Source: Nitratireductor aquibiodomus NL21 = JCM 21793 (GTDB taxonomy: Bacteria > Pseudomonadota > Alphaproteobacteria > Rhizobiales > Rhizobiaceae). Taken from it: a DNA stretch of 64,000 bases. Of this stretch, positions 16,962 to 26,453 are shown one piece after another (position 1 is the stretch's first letter; every line of letters begins with the position of its first letter). The notes beneath the pieces were generated by a model that worked only from the letters and a program-made list of their open reading frames with translations, did not search any database and had not been told where the DNA came from. The position numbers were made by a program, and so were the translations under genes. Location of the stretch: assembly GCF_000615975.1 (NCBI RefSeq), contig NZ_BAMP01000005.1, forward strand, positions 1-64,000, read 5' to 3'.

Positions 16962-18511
16962 CTATCTGAAGAGCATGTCCGGCAGCCATGTAACCACAGC
17001 CGGGAATGTGATGAGAAGCGCCAGAGCGACAAGCTGTATGGCCACGAACGGGATCACCGAGCGGTAAATCTCCATCGTCGTGATGCTGCGCGGCGCAACC
17101 GAGCGGTAATAGAAAAGTGCAAAGCCAAAGGGGGGCGTCAGAAACGAGGTCTGCAGGTTCATGGCGAGCAGGACGGCAAACCAGACGGGCGAAAAATCCG
17201 TTGCCAGAATGGGCGCGCCGAGCAGCGGCACGACGATGTAGATGATCTCCACGGCTTCCAAAATGAAGCCAAGGAAGAAAACCACCACCATGACGAGCGC
17301 GAGCGCGCCCCACTTGCCGCCCGGCACCTGCTCCAGAAAACCGGCCACCAGCTCATCGCCGCCAAAACCACGAAACACCAGCGACAGCATGGACGCGGCA
17401 ATGACAATGCCGAACACCATGCCGGAGATGCGCAGCGTATCGATGACGGCGGGAACGAGAATATCCGTACGCATCAGCCGCCAGCCAGCGAAAACGACGC
17501 CCGCAGCGATCAGCGTGGCAGCAAGGAGCGCGATGAACCCAGCGGGTGTGCCTAGCCCGGATGGCGGTACAAACCCGAAAGCGCGCAGGAGCACCAGCAC
17601 GCCGCCCGCGACAACGGCAGAGAGGATGACGCCCGCCCCGCCCGGCCAACACCGCCACGCGTGTAACCGGCCAGCAGGATCGTGCCCACGGCACCCAGTC
17701 CCGCCGCCTCCGTTGTGGTCGCAACACCGCCGAGAATGGACCCCAGCACTGCCAGAATTAGCAGGAGCGGCGGCAGGAAGACGCCCAGAATACGGCTCAG
17801 CGGAACCCGCTTGCGTCCGGTATCCTCAATGGCCGCGTGCGCGCCGCGCAGAGTAAACAGGATATAGATACCATAGAGACCGACAAGCAGCAGCCCCGGC
17901 AAAAGCGCGCCGGCGAAGAGATCGCCCACGGAAACGGCATCAGGCGCGAAGTTTCCGGCCTTTTGCTGCGCCTCCAGATAGGTGTTGCCGATCTGGTCGC
18001 CCAGAAGCACGAGCAGGATGGAAGGTGGAATGATCTGCCCAAGCGTGCCGCTGGCACAGATGATGCCGCTCGACACGCGCGGCGAAACACCCGCCTGCAG
18101 CATGGCCGGCAGGCTGACGAGGCCGAGCATGACGACAGTCGCGCCGACAATGCCGGTGGACGCCGCAATGAGCGCGCTGAAGAGCAACACGGAAAGGGCA
18201 AGGCCGCGCGGCGATGCGCCCAGCATTTCACGCAGCACTTCCAGCATGCGCTCGGCAAGCTGCGACCGCTCCAGCACCACCCCCATCAGAATGAAGAGCG
18301 GCACCGACATCAAAAGCGTGTTGCTCATCACGCCCCAGACGCGGCTTGGAAAGAAATCGAGAAAAGACAGATCGAACGCGCCGAAGAGGCTGGCAATGAC
18401 CGCGACGACGAAGGGCACACCGGCAATGGCGAGCATGGCCGGAATGCCACTCAGAATGCCGGCGAACAGCCCGACCAGCATCAGGCACAAAAAGAGTTCG
18501 GAAAGGGTCAT
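16962..18511 (-). CDS. TRAP transporter large permease (DctM type), frame broken once
   Basis: A 516-aa multi-pass membrane protein that couples sodium entry to substrate uptake. The first part shows TGIVGATVVMLGLVSLP, GIICASGTLGQIIPPSILLVLLG and GVATTTEAAGLGAVG, classic DctM blocks; the second part ends in family-typical helices (LNLQTSFLTPPFGFALFYYR). The break lies in a G/C run near 17636-17650. One extra base makes the chain read GYTRGGVGRGGAGVILSAVVAGG. It overlaps the small permease gene by ATGA. Confidence 0.85.
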
Positions 18512-19020
18512 AGGGCCGGCTCGTCTTCGGCGGTGCGTTGTGCGTCCGGCGCGAGCACCATCGCAATACCCTGCAGGATCATCATCGCAGCCCCGAGCGG
18601 CAGGGCCGTCTTGACGATGAACAGCCCCGGAAGCCCGCCCGTTTCAACCGAAGCCTCGCGGATGGACCAGGAGTAGGCAAGGTCCGCCCAGTCGGCCCAG
18701 ATGATCAGCCCGAACACCGGTATGAGAAACAGGAGCACCGCAACCGCATCCGCGATACGCGCGTAGGTGGGTGAAAGATTCTCAGAAAGAACCTCAACGC
18801 GCACATGCCCGCCCCTGCGAAGACAGACCGGCACGGAGAAGATCAGAAGCACGGCAAATGTGTAGGAAGCGAAATCCTGCAGCTCGATGAAGCCGATGCC
18901 AAAACCATAGCGCATCACCACGATGGCAAGCACGCTGGCTGTCAGAGCCAGGCAGGCAATGACACAAAACGCCGTCGCCAGCCGATCCAGCACGGCGCAA
19001 AACCTCAAATACAGATGCAA
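18508..19020 (-). CDS. TRAP transporter small permease (DctQ type)
   Basis: A 170-aa protein with four hydrophobic segments and the DctQ pattern (ELQDFASYTFAVLLIFSVPVCLRRGGHVRVEVL). It is the first gene of the TakP-like operon; its stop overlaps the large-permease start by four bases (ATGA). A hairpin (19112-19137) separates it from the pyrimidine cluster upstream. Confidence 0.88.
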   Translation of the reverse strand: MHLYLRFCAVLDRLATAFCVIACLALTASVLAIVVMRYGFGIGFIELQDFASYTFAVLLIFSVPVCLRRGGHVRVEVLSENLSPTYARIADAVAVLLFLIPVFGLIIWADWADLAYSWSIREASVETGGLPGLFIVKTALPLGAAMMILQGIAMVLAPDAQRTAEDEPAL

Positions 19021-19111
19021 ACCCGGCTCCCATGCGAATTCGGGCGCGACGCTATCGCATGCGTGGAGGAAAGGAAACGGCTATTTGGTCGAAACCGGCG
19101 CGCAACGAAAT

Positions 19112-19137
19112 CGCTCGCCGGAGATATCCGGCGAGCG
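19112..19137 (-). terminator. Hairpin terminator after the pyrE/108-aa gene operon
   Basis: CGCTCGCCGG (19112-19121) pairs perfectly with CCGGCGAGCG (19128-19137) around AGATAT. On the minus strand the stem is followed by ATTTCGTT. It lies between the 108-aa gene stop and the next operon on the same strand. Confidence 0.65.
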
Positions 19138-19164
19138 CGTGACATGCCAGTGGTTTGAAGCCTG

Positions 19165-19491
19165 TTATCCGGCTTTGATCGTGGCGGCCAGTCGCGCCGA
19201 AGCCTTGTTGAGGGCCGCAAGCTTTGCGTCCTCGGCTCCATCCCTGTAGGCGGCATCGAGCGTGTTGACGATCTCGGTGAAGAGCTCCAGCTCTTCGTCC
19301 GCCGCCGTCATGGTGAGCGGCTGATCGTCATAGGCCTCTACAAAGCGCTGGGCGGCATAGGCGATGAGCAGAAGGGCAGCGGCGTTTTCCGGCTCGCTGG
19401 TGATGCGGGCATGGGCCTTGACCGCGCAGCCTTCATAGGCGCGAACGCTTCCGCCCTGCTCGTTCAGATCCTTCAAAAACGTATCAAACAT
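19165..19491 (-). CDS. Hypothetical protein, 108 aa, downstream of pyrE
   Basis: An acidic, largely helical soluble protein that I do not recognise. ATG 19491 (MFDTFLKDL) has AAAGGA eight bases upstream, overriding the longer frame to 19566 that would overlap pyrE. It begins 19 bases after the pyrE stop, so it is very likely co-transcribed. It is the last gene before a hairpin terminator. Confidence 0.6.
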   Translation of the reverse strand: MFDTFLKDLNEQGGSVRAYEGCAVKAHARITSEPENAAALLLIAYAAQRFVEAYDDQPLTMTAADEELELFTEIVNTLDAAYRDGAEDAKLAALNKASARLAATIKAG

Positions 19492-19510
19492 GATCCAGGT
19501 CCTTTGGGAT

Positions 19511-20206
19511 TTACTGCGGCAGTTCTGAAATGCCGCCATGGTTCGCCGACCATTCGGTTGGCGCATTCAGGAATTTTTCGACCTCAGCGATCGTTTCCGG
19601 CGAAAAGCGGTTTTCTTCCTTGCAGACGGCGAGCACATCCCACCAGGTGGCCAGATGATGCAGGCGCATGCCGGCGGCTTCAAGCCGCTTCGGCGTGTCG
19701 GGGAAGATATCATAGTAGAAGACAGCGAACGTGTCGGTGACCTGCGCGCCGGTGCGCGCCACGGCTTCGGCGAACTTGATCTTGCTGCCGCCGTCGGTGG
19801 TCAGATCCTCGACCAGAAGCACACGCGCGCCTTCGTTCAACGCGCCCTCGATCTGCGCATCGCGGCCAAAGCCTTTCGGCTTTTTGCGCACATATTGCAT
19901 GGGCAACCCCATGCGCTCGGCAAGCCAGGCGGCAAAGGGAATGCCCGCCGTCTCGCCGCCCGCCACGGCGTCGAACTGCTCGAAGCCGACATTGCGGAAA
20001 ATGATCGATGCCGCGAAATCCATGATCGCGGCGCGAACGCGCGGATAGGAAATCAGCTTGCGGCAATCGATATAGACCGGACTTGCAAGACCAGATGTGA
20101 AGGTGAACGGCTGCTCGGCGCGAAAATGCACCGCCTCGATCTCCAGAAGCATGCGGGCGACCATCTGCGAAATGGCAGTCTGATCGGGAAAGGTGTTGGA
20201 GAACAT
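19511..20206 (-). CDS. pyrE: Orotate phosphoribosyltransferase
   Basis: Cytosolic enzyme (231 aa) making orotidine 5'-phosphate from orotate and PRPP. The type-I PRPP-binding motif [14 protein letters not shown] is present, with the upstream [10 protein letters not shown] loop and the N-terminal [16 protein letters not shown] segment. It lies about 100 bases after the amidohydrolase gene on the same strand as PyrD- and PyrK-like genes, suggesting salvage of imported pyrimidine precursors as well as, or instead of, de novo synthesis. Confidence 0.95.
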   Translation of the reverse strand: MFSNTFPDQTAISQMVARMLLEIEAVHFRAEQPFTFTSGLASPVYIDCRKLISYPRVRAAIMDFAASIIFRNVGFEQFDAVAGGETAGIPFAAWLAERMGLPMQYVRKKPKGFGRDAQIEGALNEGARVLLVEDLTTDGGSKIKFAEAVARTGAQVTDTFAVFYYDIFPDTPKRLEAAGMRLHHLATWWDVLAVCKEENRFSPETIAEVEKFLNAPTEWSANHGGISELPQ

Positions 20207-20307
20207 ATCGTGGTCCTGTTCGTTGATCGGGCCTTTTCGCTAACAGCTATCTCCTGCCTGAGCCAGCCCGGCAATGCAGGGATTCGCGTGCGGGAGAAAC
20301 CACACGC

Positions 20308-21590
20308 CTACTCCGCCCTCGCAAGAAAGGCAGAAAGGATGTCCACACCAGCAAGGAAATCGTCGATCTCCATCGCTTCCTGAGGATTGTGCGAGCCGTT
20401 GCGGTTGCGCACGAACACCATGGCGGAAGGAACGCCGGCGGCGGCAAACACGGCTGCGTCGTGCCCGCCGCCGCTCGGCATGACGAAAGGCTCCTGTCCG
20501 ACCTGGCGCATGGCCTCTTCGAGGCCGGCGACGAGCCCCCTGTCGCACAGCGCCGGCTCGACACGGAGCTCTTCGCCAAGCTCGAAACGCACCCGTCGGT
20601 CGCGTTCGATCTCCTTCATCTCGCTCTTCAAGAGGGCGCGCATGTCGTCCAGCGTTTCCGGCTTCTGGCTGCGCATGTCGAGGCTGAAGGACACGCTGTC
20701 GGGAATGCGCGACATGGCGTGTTTTTCCGGATCGGTCGCCACGATGCCGCTTGTGAGCACCAGATCGTCGCCCTTGTTGAGGATCGTCGTCCAGCTCTCG
20801 TCGAGCCGCACCAGAAGATCGGCCATCGCCAGAACGGGATCGCGCCGGTAGCTTTGGGCACCGCGCCGGAATGGCCGGCTTCGCCGTGGCAGGTGATCGA
20901 GCGGTAGCGGATATTGCCGCGAATACCCGAGACAGCGGCTGCCGGAATGTTCTTGCCGATCAGGAGCGGCCCCTGCTCGATGTGAAGTTCGAGATAGGCC
21001 TCGATACGGCTGACATCCATCAACGGCTTTTGCGCCTGGACATCTTCGACCGGCAGGCCGATATCAGCCATATGCGCTTCGAGCGTGCGGCCATCGCCCT
21101 TGTGGGTTTCTTCAAGCTCGCGCTTTGCAAGCGTTCCCGTCAGCACTTTCGAGCCGATATAGCACGGGCCGAACCAGGCGCTTTCCTCGCCGCGCATGGC
21201 GAGCACATGCACCGGCTTTTCAAAGCGGCGCCCCTCGCGCCGAGCCCGGATCAGGCAAATGAGCCCCGCGACAACACCGGCGAGCCCGTCGAAGTTTCCG
21301 CCGAAAGGCACGCTGTCCACATGGGAGCCGACGACGACGAAACGTTCGGCATCGCGATCCTCCGGAAGCGAGAAAAGCGCGTTACAGCCTGCATCGTACC
21401 AGACCGCCAGCCCCTCGGCCTTCGCCACATCCTCCAGATATTTCAGCGTCCGCGTCTCGATCTCGGAAAAGGCCGGACGACTGACGCCTTCCACATCCGG
21501 AGACATGCGCGCGACATCATCGAACAGGCGCGCGGCGAGCGCATGGTCCTGCGCCCGAACGTCGGCGAACGGAGCGGGTTGCGCGTTCAT
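20308..21590 (-). CDS. M20 family amidohydrolase (N-carbamoyl amino acid / allantoate type), frame broken once
   Basis: A 427-aa zinc hydrolase of the group containing N-carbamoyl-L-amino-acid hydrolase, beta-ureidopropionase and allantoate amidohydrolase. Metal-site blocks: GSHVDSVPFGGNFDG, MRGEESAWFGPCYIGS, ELHIEQGPLL and a C-terminal GGGHDAA. The break lies at about 20850: restoring one base joins GHSGAVPKA to YRRDPVLAMADLLVRLDES. It overlaps the PyrD-like stop by four bases (ATGA). In this setting N-carbamoyl-aspartate (ureidosuccinate) or a ureido-propionate are plausible substrates (inference). Confidence 0.82.
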
Positions 21591-22531
21591 GGCGCCGCTT
21601 CCATGAAGACGACGGCCTCGTCCTGTTCGCCATCGATCACCGTGCCGATCAGGTCTTTCACCGACGAAAGCCCCTGGTTGGAAAGCCAGTCTTCCAGACC
21701 ATCGATCAGCGACAACATGATCGTCGGGTGAATAAAGGTGGCGGTGCCGACCTGCACGGCGGATGCCCCGGCGATCAGATACTCGATCACGTCTTCAACG
21801 GTGGAAATGCCGCCGCAGCCGATGACCGGAATGCCGGTCGCGCGGGCGCACTGATAAGCCATGCGCAGCGCAATGGGCTTCAGGCTGGGGCCCGACAGGC
21901 CACCCATGAGATTGCCGAGCTTGGGCCGGCGTGTGTTGATGTCGATGGCCATGGACAGGATGGTGTTGGCCACCACCAGCGCATCGGCGCCACCTTCTTC
22001 CGCGGCGCGCGCTACTTCCGAGGTCTCGCCCGTATTGGGGGTGAGCTTCGCCCACAGCGGCAACTCGGTCGCCGCGCGCAGCTTGCGCATCACGTCATGG
22101 GTCGAGGACGGACGAATGGCAAATGCCTTGCCGTCTTCCTCGATGTTCGGGCACGAGATGTTCACTTCGATAGCCGCGACGCCGGGAACGCTCACCTCGG
22201 AACACAGGGTTGCAAATTCATCCGCCGTGTTGCCGGAAATGGAGACGACGAGCGGCGTCTCGTAATGCGCGTAGAACGGAACGACCTTTTCGATGAAGGC
22301 ACCGACGCCCTTGCTCGGAATGCCGATCGAGTTGAGCATCGATCCGTTCACCTCGCAGACGCGCGGCGTCGGGTTGCCGTCGCGCCAGCCACGGGTGATG
22401 GTCTTGGTCACATGCGCGCCCAGCCGGTCCAGATCGAACACCTCCGCGAGATCCTCGGAAAAGGTGCCGGATGCCGGCATGATCGGGTTCTTGAGCTTGA
22501 GCCCGGAAATATCGACCGAAAGATCTACCAT
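21587..22531 (-). CDS. pyrD: Dihydroorotate dehydrogenase class 1B-like catalytic subunit (PyrD/PyrDB)
   Basis: A 314-aa FMN-dependent TIM-barrel enzyme. ATG 22531 (MVDLSVDISGLKLKNP) has GGAGG upstream; the longer frame runs into the PyrK gene. Motifs: KNPIMPASGTF, VNGSMLNSIGIPSKG, EVNISCPN, KLTPN, GGISTVEDVIEYLIAGASAVQVGTA. Pairing with an NAD-linked iron-sulfur subunit makes it a soluble class 1B enzyme, in contrast to the membrane class 2 PyrD usual in Proteobacteria. It overlaps the PyrK-like gene by 7 bases. Related dihydropyrimidine dehydrogenases cannot be fully excluded. Confidence 0.82.
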   Translation of the reverse strand: MVDLSVDISGLKLKNPIMPASGTFSEDLAEVFDLDRLGAHVTKTITRGWRDGNPTPRVCEVNGSMLNSIGIPSKGVGAFIEKVVPFYAHYETPLVVSISGNTADEFATLCSEVSVPGVAAIEVNISCPNIEEDGKAFAIRPSSTHDVMRKLRAATELPLWAKLTPNTGETSEVARAAEEGGADALVVANTILSMAIDINTRRPKLGNLMGGLSGPSLKPIALRMAYQCARATGIPVIGCGGISTVEDVIEYLIAGASAVQVGTATFIHPTIMLSLIDGLEDWLSNQGLSSVKDLIGTVIDGEQDEAVVFMEAAP

Positions 22532-23343
22532 GCAATCGCCTCCATCATGTCGAAGACGGGGCCTTCGCGGCACACGCGCAGATGCACCTGCCGGTCGCCG
22601 CGATTGAACGGGCGCACGCAGCAATGGCACATGCCAATGCCGCAGGCCATCTGCTGTTCCAGCGCGATCTGGCCGGGAATGCCGCGGCGTTCGCCGATGA
22701 TCTGCAACAGCCTGAGCATGCGGTTGGACCCGCAGGTGTAGAATGCGTCGGCGCGCCCGTCCGCGATCAACCCCTCGATAACCTTTTCGAGATTGTCCAG
22801 ATCGGACGTGCCTTCCGCATCGGTCAGGGTTATGACGTCTGCGCCCAGCGACGCGAAATAATCCGTCGACATCAGATAATCGGGATGGCGCGCGCTACAG
22901 ATGGCCGTGAGCTTGCGGCCAAGCCGGTTGGCCTCCAGCGCCAGCGGTGCAAGCGTGGCAAGCCCGACGCCGCGCGCCACCAGAACGAGGTTCTGCCAGT
23001 CATCGGCAATGGTGAAGGGCTCGCCGAGAGGGCCGAGAACATTAAGCCTGTCGCCCAGCGCCAGCGAGGCCAGCGCACGGGTGCCCGCCCCCGTCACCTT
23101 GTAGAGAAAATGCAGCTCCCCCTTCTCGGGATAGAAGCCGTAAATGCTCATAGGTCGGCGCAGATATGGCGTCTCACCACCCGCCTGCGGGCACAGGAGA
23201 TGAAAGAACTGCCCTGCACGGCAACGCTTCAATATGTCGTGTGGCGCCGCAAGAACCAGAAGACGATATTCGTCATTGACCGGCTCGTTGCTCTTGACCG
23301 AGAGCGGCAGCTCGAAAGCCTTGATTGACGGCACGTCGTCCAT
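22525..23343 (-). CDS. pyrK: Dihydroorotate dehydrogenase electron-transfer subunit (PyrK-like)
   Basis: A 272-aa FAD/NAD(P)/[2Fe-2S] protein. Flavin-binding segment YLRRPMSIYGF, a nucleotide-binding VARGVGLATLAPLA, and a C-terminal Cys cluster MACGIGMCHCCVRP plus CREGPVF typical of PyrK. Upstream in-frame ATGs at 23364 and 23373 exist, the latter overlapping the TRAP stop as ATGA. Only 23343 has a good ribosome site (AAAGGA, 8 bases), so I use it. It accepts electrons from the PyrD-like subunit and passes them to NAD. Confidence 0.83.
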   Translation of the reverse strand: MDDVPSIKAFELPLSVKSNEPVNDEYRLLVLAAPHDILKRCRAGQFFHLLCPQAGGETPYLRRPMSIYGFYPEKGELHFLYKVTGAGTRALASLALGDRLNVLGPLGEPFTIADDWQNLVLVARGVGLATLAPLALEANRLGRKLTAICSARHPDYLMSTDYFASLGADVITLTDAEGTSDLDNLEKVIEGLIADGRADAFYTCGSNRMLRLLQIIGERRGIPGQIALEQQMACGIGMCHCCVRPFNRGDRQVHLRVCREGPVFDMMEAIAW

Positions 23344-23369
23344 CGGCTCAATCCTTTCTGACATGCCCG

Positions 23370-24656
23370 TCATCCGAACACCAGGTTCGGCAGGAAGATG
23401 GAAATGTCCGGCACATAGGTGATGATCGCCAGCACGATGAGGTTCGCGATGATGAAGGGCCACAGGCCCGAAATGATCGTCAGAACCGGCTTCGACAGCG
23501 TCGAGGACGCCACGAAGATGTCGAGCCCGAAGGGCGGCGTGATCATGCCGATCGAAATGTTCAGCGTGACGATCATGCCGAAATGGACGGGATCGATGCC
23601 GAGCGCCGTCGCCACCGGATAAAGCGGCGGAACGAGGATCAGCAGCGCTGAATTCGGGTCGATGAACATGCCCGCGATCAGGAAGCTGACATTGACGATC
23701 AGCAGAAACATGATCGGCCCGGCATGGATCGCTTCCAGAAAAGCGGTGATCGCCGAAGGCACCTGCGCCAGCGTGATGAAATAGGAAAGAAGCCCACCCA
23801 TCGCCAGTAGAATGAAGATGATCGCGGTGGAGATCGCGGCACGCTCGGTGACGGCGAAAAGCTTGCGCAGCGTCAGTTCGCGGAAGATCACCCCTTCCAC
23901 AAAGATCGCGTAGACGACACTGACAGCCGCCGCCTCGGTCGGCGTGAAATAGCCGCTGTAGATGCCACCAAGAATGATGATCGGCATGCCGAGCGCCCAG
24001 CCGGCGTCGCGTATTGCGAGAACGCGCTCCTTCCAGCTTGTGCGCGGCCCGCGCTCGACGCCGGAGCGCCGCGCTTCAAGCGCCGCCATGATGGCGAAGG
24101 CGAGACCAAGCACCAGCCCCACGGCAAGACCACCGACAAAGAGCTTGGCAACGGAGGTGCCTGTCATCCAGCCATAGATGATGAAGGTGATGGACGGCGG
24201 AATGAGCAGCGCCGTCTCGGCGCTGGAAACGATCAGACCGAGCGAGAATTTGTCGCTGAAACCGGCCTTGCGCATTTCCGGATAGACCATGCGCGCCATA
24301 GCCGCGACCGTGGCCGGAGCTGACCCGGAAACCGAGCCGAACGCCATGGAACCGCCGATTGTGGTGTAGCCCATGCCGCCACGCAAATGACCGACGAGCA
24401 CCTTGACCAGACCTGTCAGGCGGCGCGCGATCTGCCCTTCGCCCATCAGTTCTGCAGCGAGAATGAAGAAGGGAATGGCCAGAAGCGTCGTGTGGTTGAT
24501 GCCGCCGAGAACCTTCTGGATCACCACCGGATCGGGGAGGTTTCCGTAGAAGAATTCCTTAATCATGAGCGCCGGCACGCCCAGCACGAGAAACATCTCG
24601 AAACCGAGAACCAGCAGCAGGACCGCGACGATGATGACGAGTGCGAAAAGGATCAT
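23370..24656 (-). CDS. TRAP transporter large permease of the pyrimidine cluster (DctM type)
   Basis: A 428-aa multi-pass membrane protein with the DctM signatures MAFGSVSGSAPATVAAM, SSAETALLIPPSITFIIYG, FTPTEAAAVSVVYA and LNISIGMITPPFGLDIFV. It overlaps the small-permease stop by ATGA and ends just before the PyrK-like gene. Its presence in one operon with PyrK, PyrD and an amidohydrolase points to uptake of an acidic pyrimidine intermediate (orotate, dihydroorotate or carbamoyl-aspartate), which is inference. Confidence 0.9.
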   Translation of the reverse strand: MILFALVIIVAVLLLVLGFEMFLVLGVPALMIKEFFYGNLPDPVVIQKVLGGINHTTLLAIPFFILAAELMGEGQIARRLTGLVKVLVGHLRGGMGYTTIGGSMAFGSVSGSAPATVAAMARMVYPEMRKAGFSDKFSLGLIVSSAETALLIPPSITFIIYGWMTGTSVAKLFVGGLAVGLVLGLAFAIMAALEARRSGVERGPRTSWKERVLAIRDAGWALGMPIIILGGIYSGYFTPTEAAAVSVVYAIFVEGVIFRELTLRKLFAVTERAAISTAIIFILLAMGGLLSYFITLAQVPSAITAFLEAIHAGPIMFLLIVNVSFLIAGMFIDPNSALLILVPPLYPVATALGIDPVHFGMIVTLNISIGMITPPFGLDIFVASSTLSKPVLTIISGLWPFIIANLIVLAIITYVPDISIFLPNLVFG

Positions 24657-25153
24657 TGTTCCTCCGACGCCTGTCCGGCAAAACGATCGATGCGGCCGAA
24701 GAAGCTGAGCGCGAAGCGCAGCGCCATGAGCGCAAAACCGATGGTGGGCGCGAGATAAATCCAGAAGACCGGGATGTTCAGTGTCGGGCTTTTCTGGCCC
24801 ATGCCGTAAACGAAGGCGGTCATCTGGTAGCCGAGCCAGACGAGATAGATGCAGAACACGAAGCCGACCGCGTCGACGATCTTTCGAAGCGGCAGGCCCG
24901 TAGCCCGCGCGATGCGGTCGCGCCAGGTGTGAACGCCGGCGTGACGCCCATTCTCAAGGGCAAGACCGACCGTGAGAAAGACGAGGAAAAGGCTCATCAG
25001 CCGCACGGCTTCCTCGACCCAGGCGAACTCGGAGGCGAACGTGCCGCCAACCTGCCGCGCCAGCACATTGGCGAAGTAGAGCGCGACCATGACAAGGAAG
25101 ATGGAGACCGCTGCGGCGCGCTCGGCTGTTCTGATGATGGCAAGTGCTTTCAA
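24653..25153 (-). CDS. TRAP transporter small permease (DctQ type)
   Basis: A 166-aa membrane protein with four hydrophobic segments and the DctQ signature SEFAWVEEAVRLMSLFLVFLTVGLALENGRHAGVH. It follows the binding-protein gene by 95 bases and overlaps the large permease by ATGA. Confidence 0.88.
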   Translation of the reverse strand: MKALAIIRTAERAAAVSIFLVMVALYFANVLARQVGGTFASEFAWVEEAVRLMSLFLVFLTVGLALENGRHAGVHTWRDRIARATGLPLRKIVDAVGFVFCIYLVWLGYQMTAFVYGMGQKSPTLNIPVFWIYLAPTIGFALMALRFALSFFGRIDRFAGQASEEQ

Positions 25154-25247
25154 GGTCTCATTCCTTGGAAAAAGGGAACCGTTGCCGGGCTCACGGTGGA
25201 GCCCGGCATATGAAAGTCAATGCTTCGGTTTGGTTAGAGGCTCGCGC

Positions 25248-26273
25248 TTACTGCGCGGTGGCCGCCTCGTACTCTTTCTCATAGACGGCGATCAGGTTTT
25301 CGCCCTCTTCGCCGGCGCGCTCTACATAGGCGTCGCGGCCAGCCGGATACATCTTGTCGCGGAACGCGGCCTTCTCGTCGTCGCTCATCTCACGAATGTC
25401 GATGCCGGAAGCCTTGATCTCCTCAAGCGCTGCGGCAACGGCCTCGGCCTTGTGGGCGATCAGGTCCGGAATGACCTCGTTGAACGTGTCGACGATGGTT
25501 TTCTGGTGCTCCTCAGGCAGGCTTGCCCACCAGGTCGGATTGAACAGGATCACATCTTCCATCGCGCCATGATCGGAAAGCACGAGGTGCTTCTGCACTT
25601 CGTAGAACTTCATGCGCTGGATGGTGTCGAGCGGGTTTTCCTCGCCATCGACAACGCCGGTCTGAAGCGCGGTGTAAAGCTCGCCGAACGGCAGCGCGAT
25701 GGCCGATGCGCCAAGCGAGTTGAACTGCTCGATCAGGATATTGGAATCCATCACGCGGAACTTCTGGCCGGCAAAGTCGTCAAGGCTTGCGAGCGGCTTG
25801 GAAGAGGTGAAGTTCTTCTTGCCGTTCGGCCACAGACCGATGCAGGTCACGCCGCGCGAATTGAAGGAATCGCAGAGCGCCTCACCGAATGCACCGCCGC
25901 GGATCTTCTGTGCGGTCTCGTCATTGTCGGGAAGCAGGAAGGGGATGTCCATAATGGAGACGGCAGGGTTGAAGCCGCCAAGGAAGGCAGCCGGAGCAAC
26001 CGTTGCCTCTAGCGTGCCAAGCTGGACACCCTCGGTCATTTCGCGCTGCTGGCCGAGCTGGCCCTGCGGGAAGAGCTGAAACTCAACCGCACCGTCGGTG
26101 CGCTCATTGACCAGCTTGGCCACCTTCTCAAGATGAACGTGACGCGACTGCTGCGCCGATTCCAGGTGACCGATCTTGGCCACGAAATCCGCCGCCCAGA
26201 CGCCTGTCGCGAATGCCGCGCCAGCCACGCCCATCACGGTCGTTGCAGCCAGTTTACGAATGAGATGTTTCAT
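25248..26273 (-). CDS. TRAP transporter substrate-binding protein (DctP type)
   Basis: A 341-aa periplasmic protein with Sec signal MKHLIRKLAATTVMGVAGAAFATGVWA. Family features: FPQGQLGQQREMTEGVQLG, the MDSNILIEQFNSLGASAIALP segment with the ligand-Arg region (QKFRVMDS) and GVVDGEENPLDTI. ATG 26273 has GGAGG eight bases upstream; the frame open to 26345 is longer than needed. First gene of the TRAP-pyr operon, divergent from the XRE regulator. Confidence 0.9.
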   Translation of the reverse strand: MKHLIRKLAATTVMGVAGAAFATGVWAADFVAKIGHLESAQQSRHVHLEKVAKLVNERTDGAVEFQLFPQGQLGQQREMTEGVQLGTLEATVAPAAFLGGFNPAVSIMDIPFLLPDNDETAQKIRGGAFGEALCDSFNSRGVTCIGLWPNGKKNFTSSKPLASLDDFAGQKFRVMDSNILIEQFNSLGASAIALPFGELYTALQTGVVDGEENPLDTIQRMKFYEVQKHLVLSDHGAMEDVILFNPTWWASLPEEHQKTIVDTFNEVIPDLIAHKAEAVAAALEEIKASGIDIREMSDDEKAAFRDKMYPAGRDAYVERAGEEGENLIAVYEKEYEAATAQ

Positions 26274-26339
26274 TGTTCCGCCTCCATTGCTTTTTTGAAA
26301 ACGCAGACTACGAGCCCCGAAAAAGCCTGTCAACGAAAT

Positions 26340-26353
26340 TCTCAAAATTGAGA
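26340..26353. promoter_or_regulatory. Candidate operator between XRE regulator and TRAP-pyr operon
   Basis: TCTCAA (26340-26345) and TTGAGA (26348-26353) form an inverted repeat with a 2-base AA centre. It lies 67 bases upstream of the binding-protein start in an AT-rich divergent control region. A looser GAGC/GCTC pair follows around 26379-26402. Confidence 0.45.
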
Positions 26354-26453
26354 CGAACTGTATTTTTGTCCAATTTATGAGCTTTCAACGCTTATTTGAG
26401 CATCTTCGTTGACAAGCCGATACAGGGCACCCGATAACGGAAGGAACGGGAAC

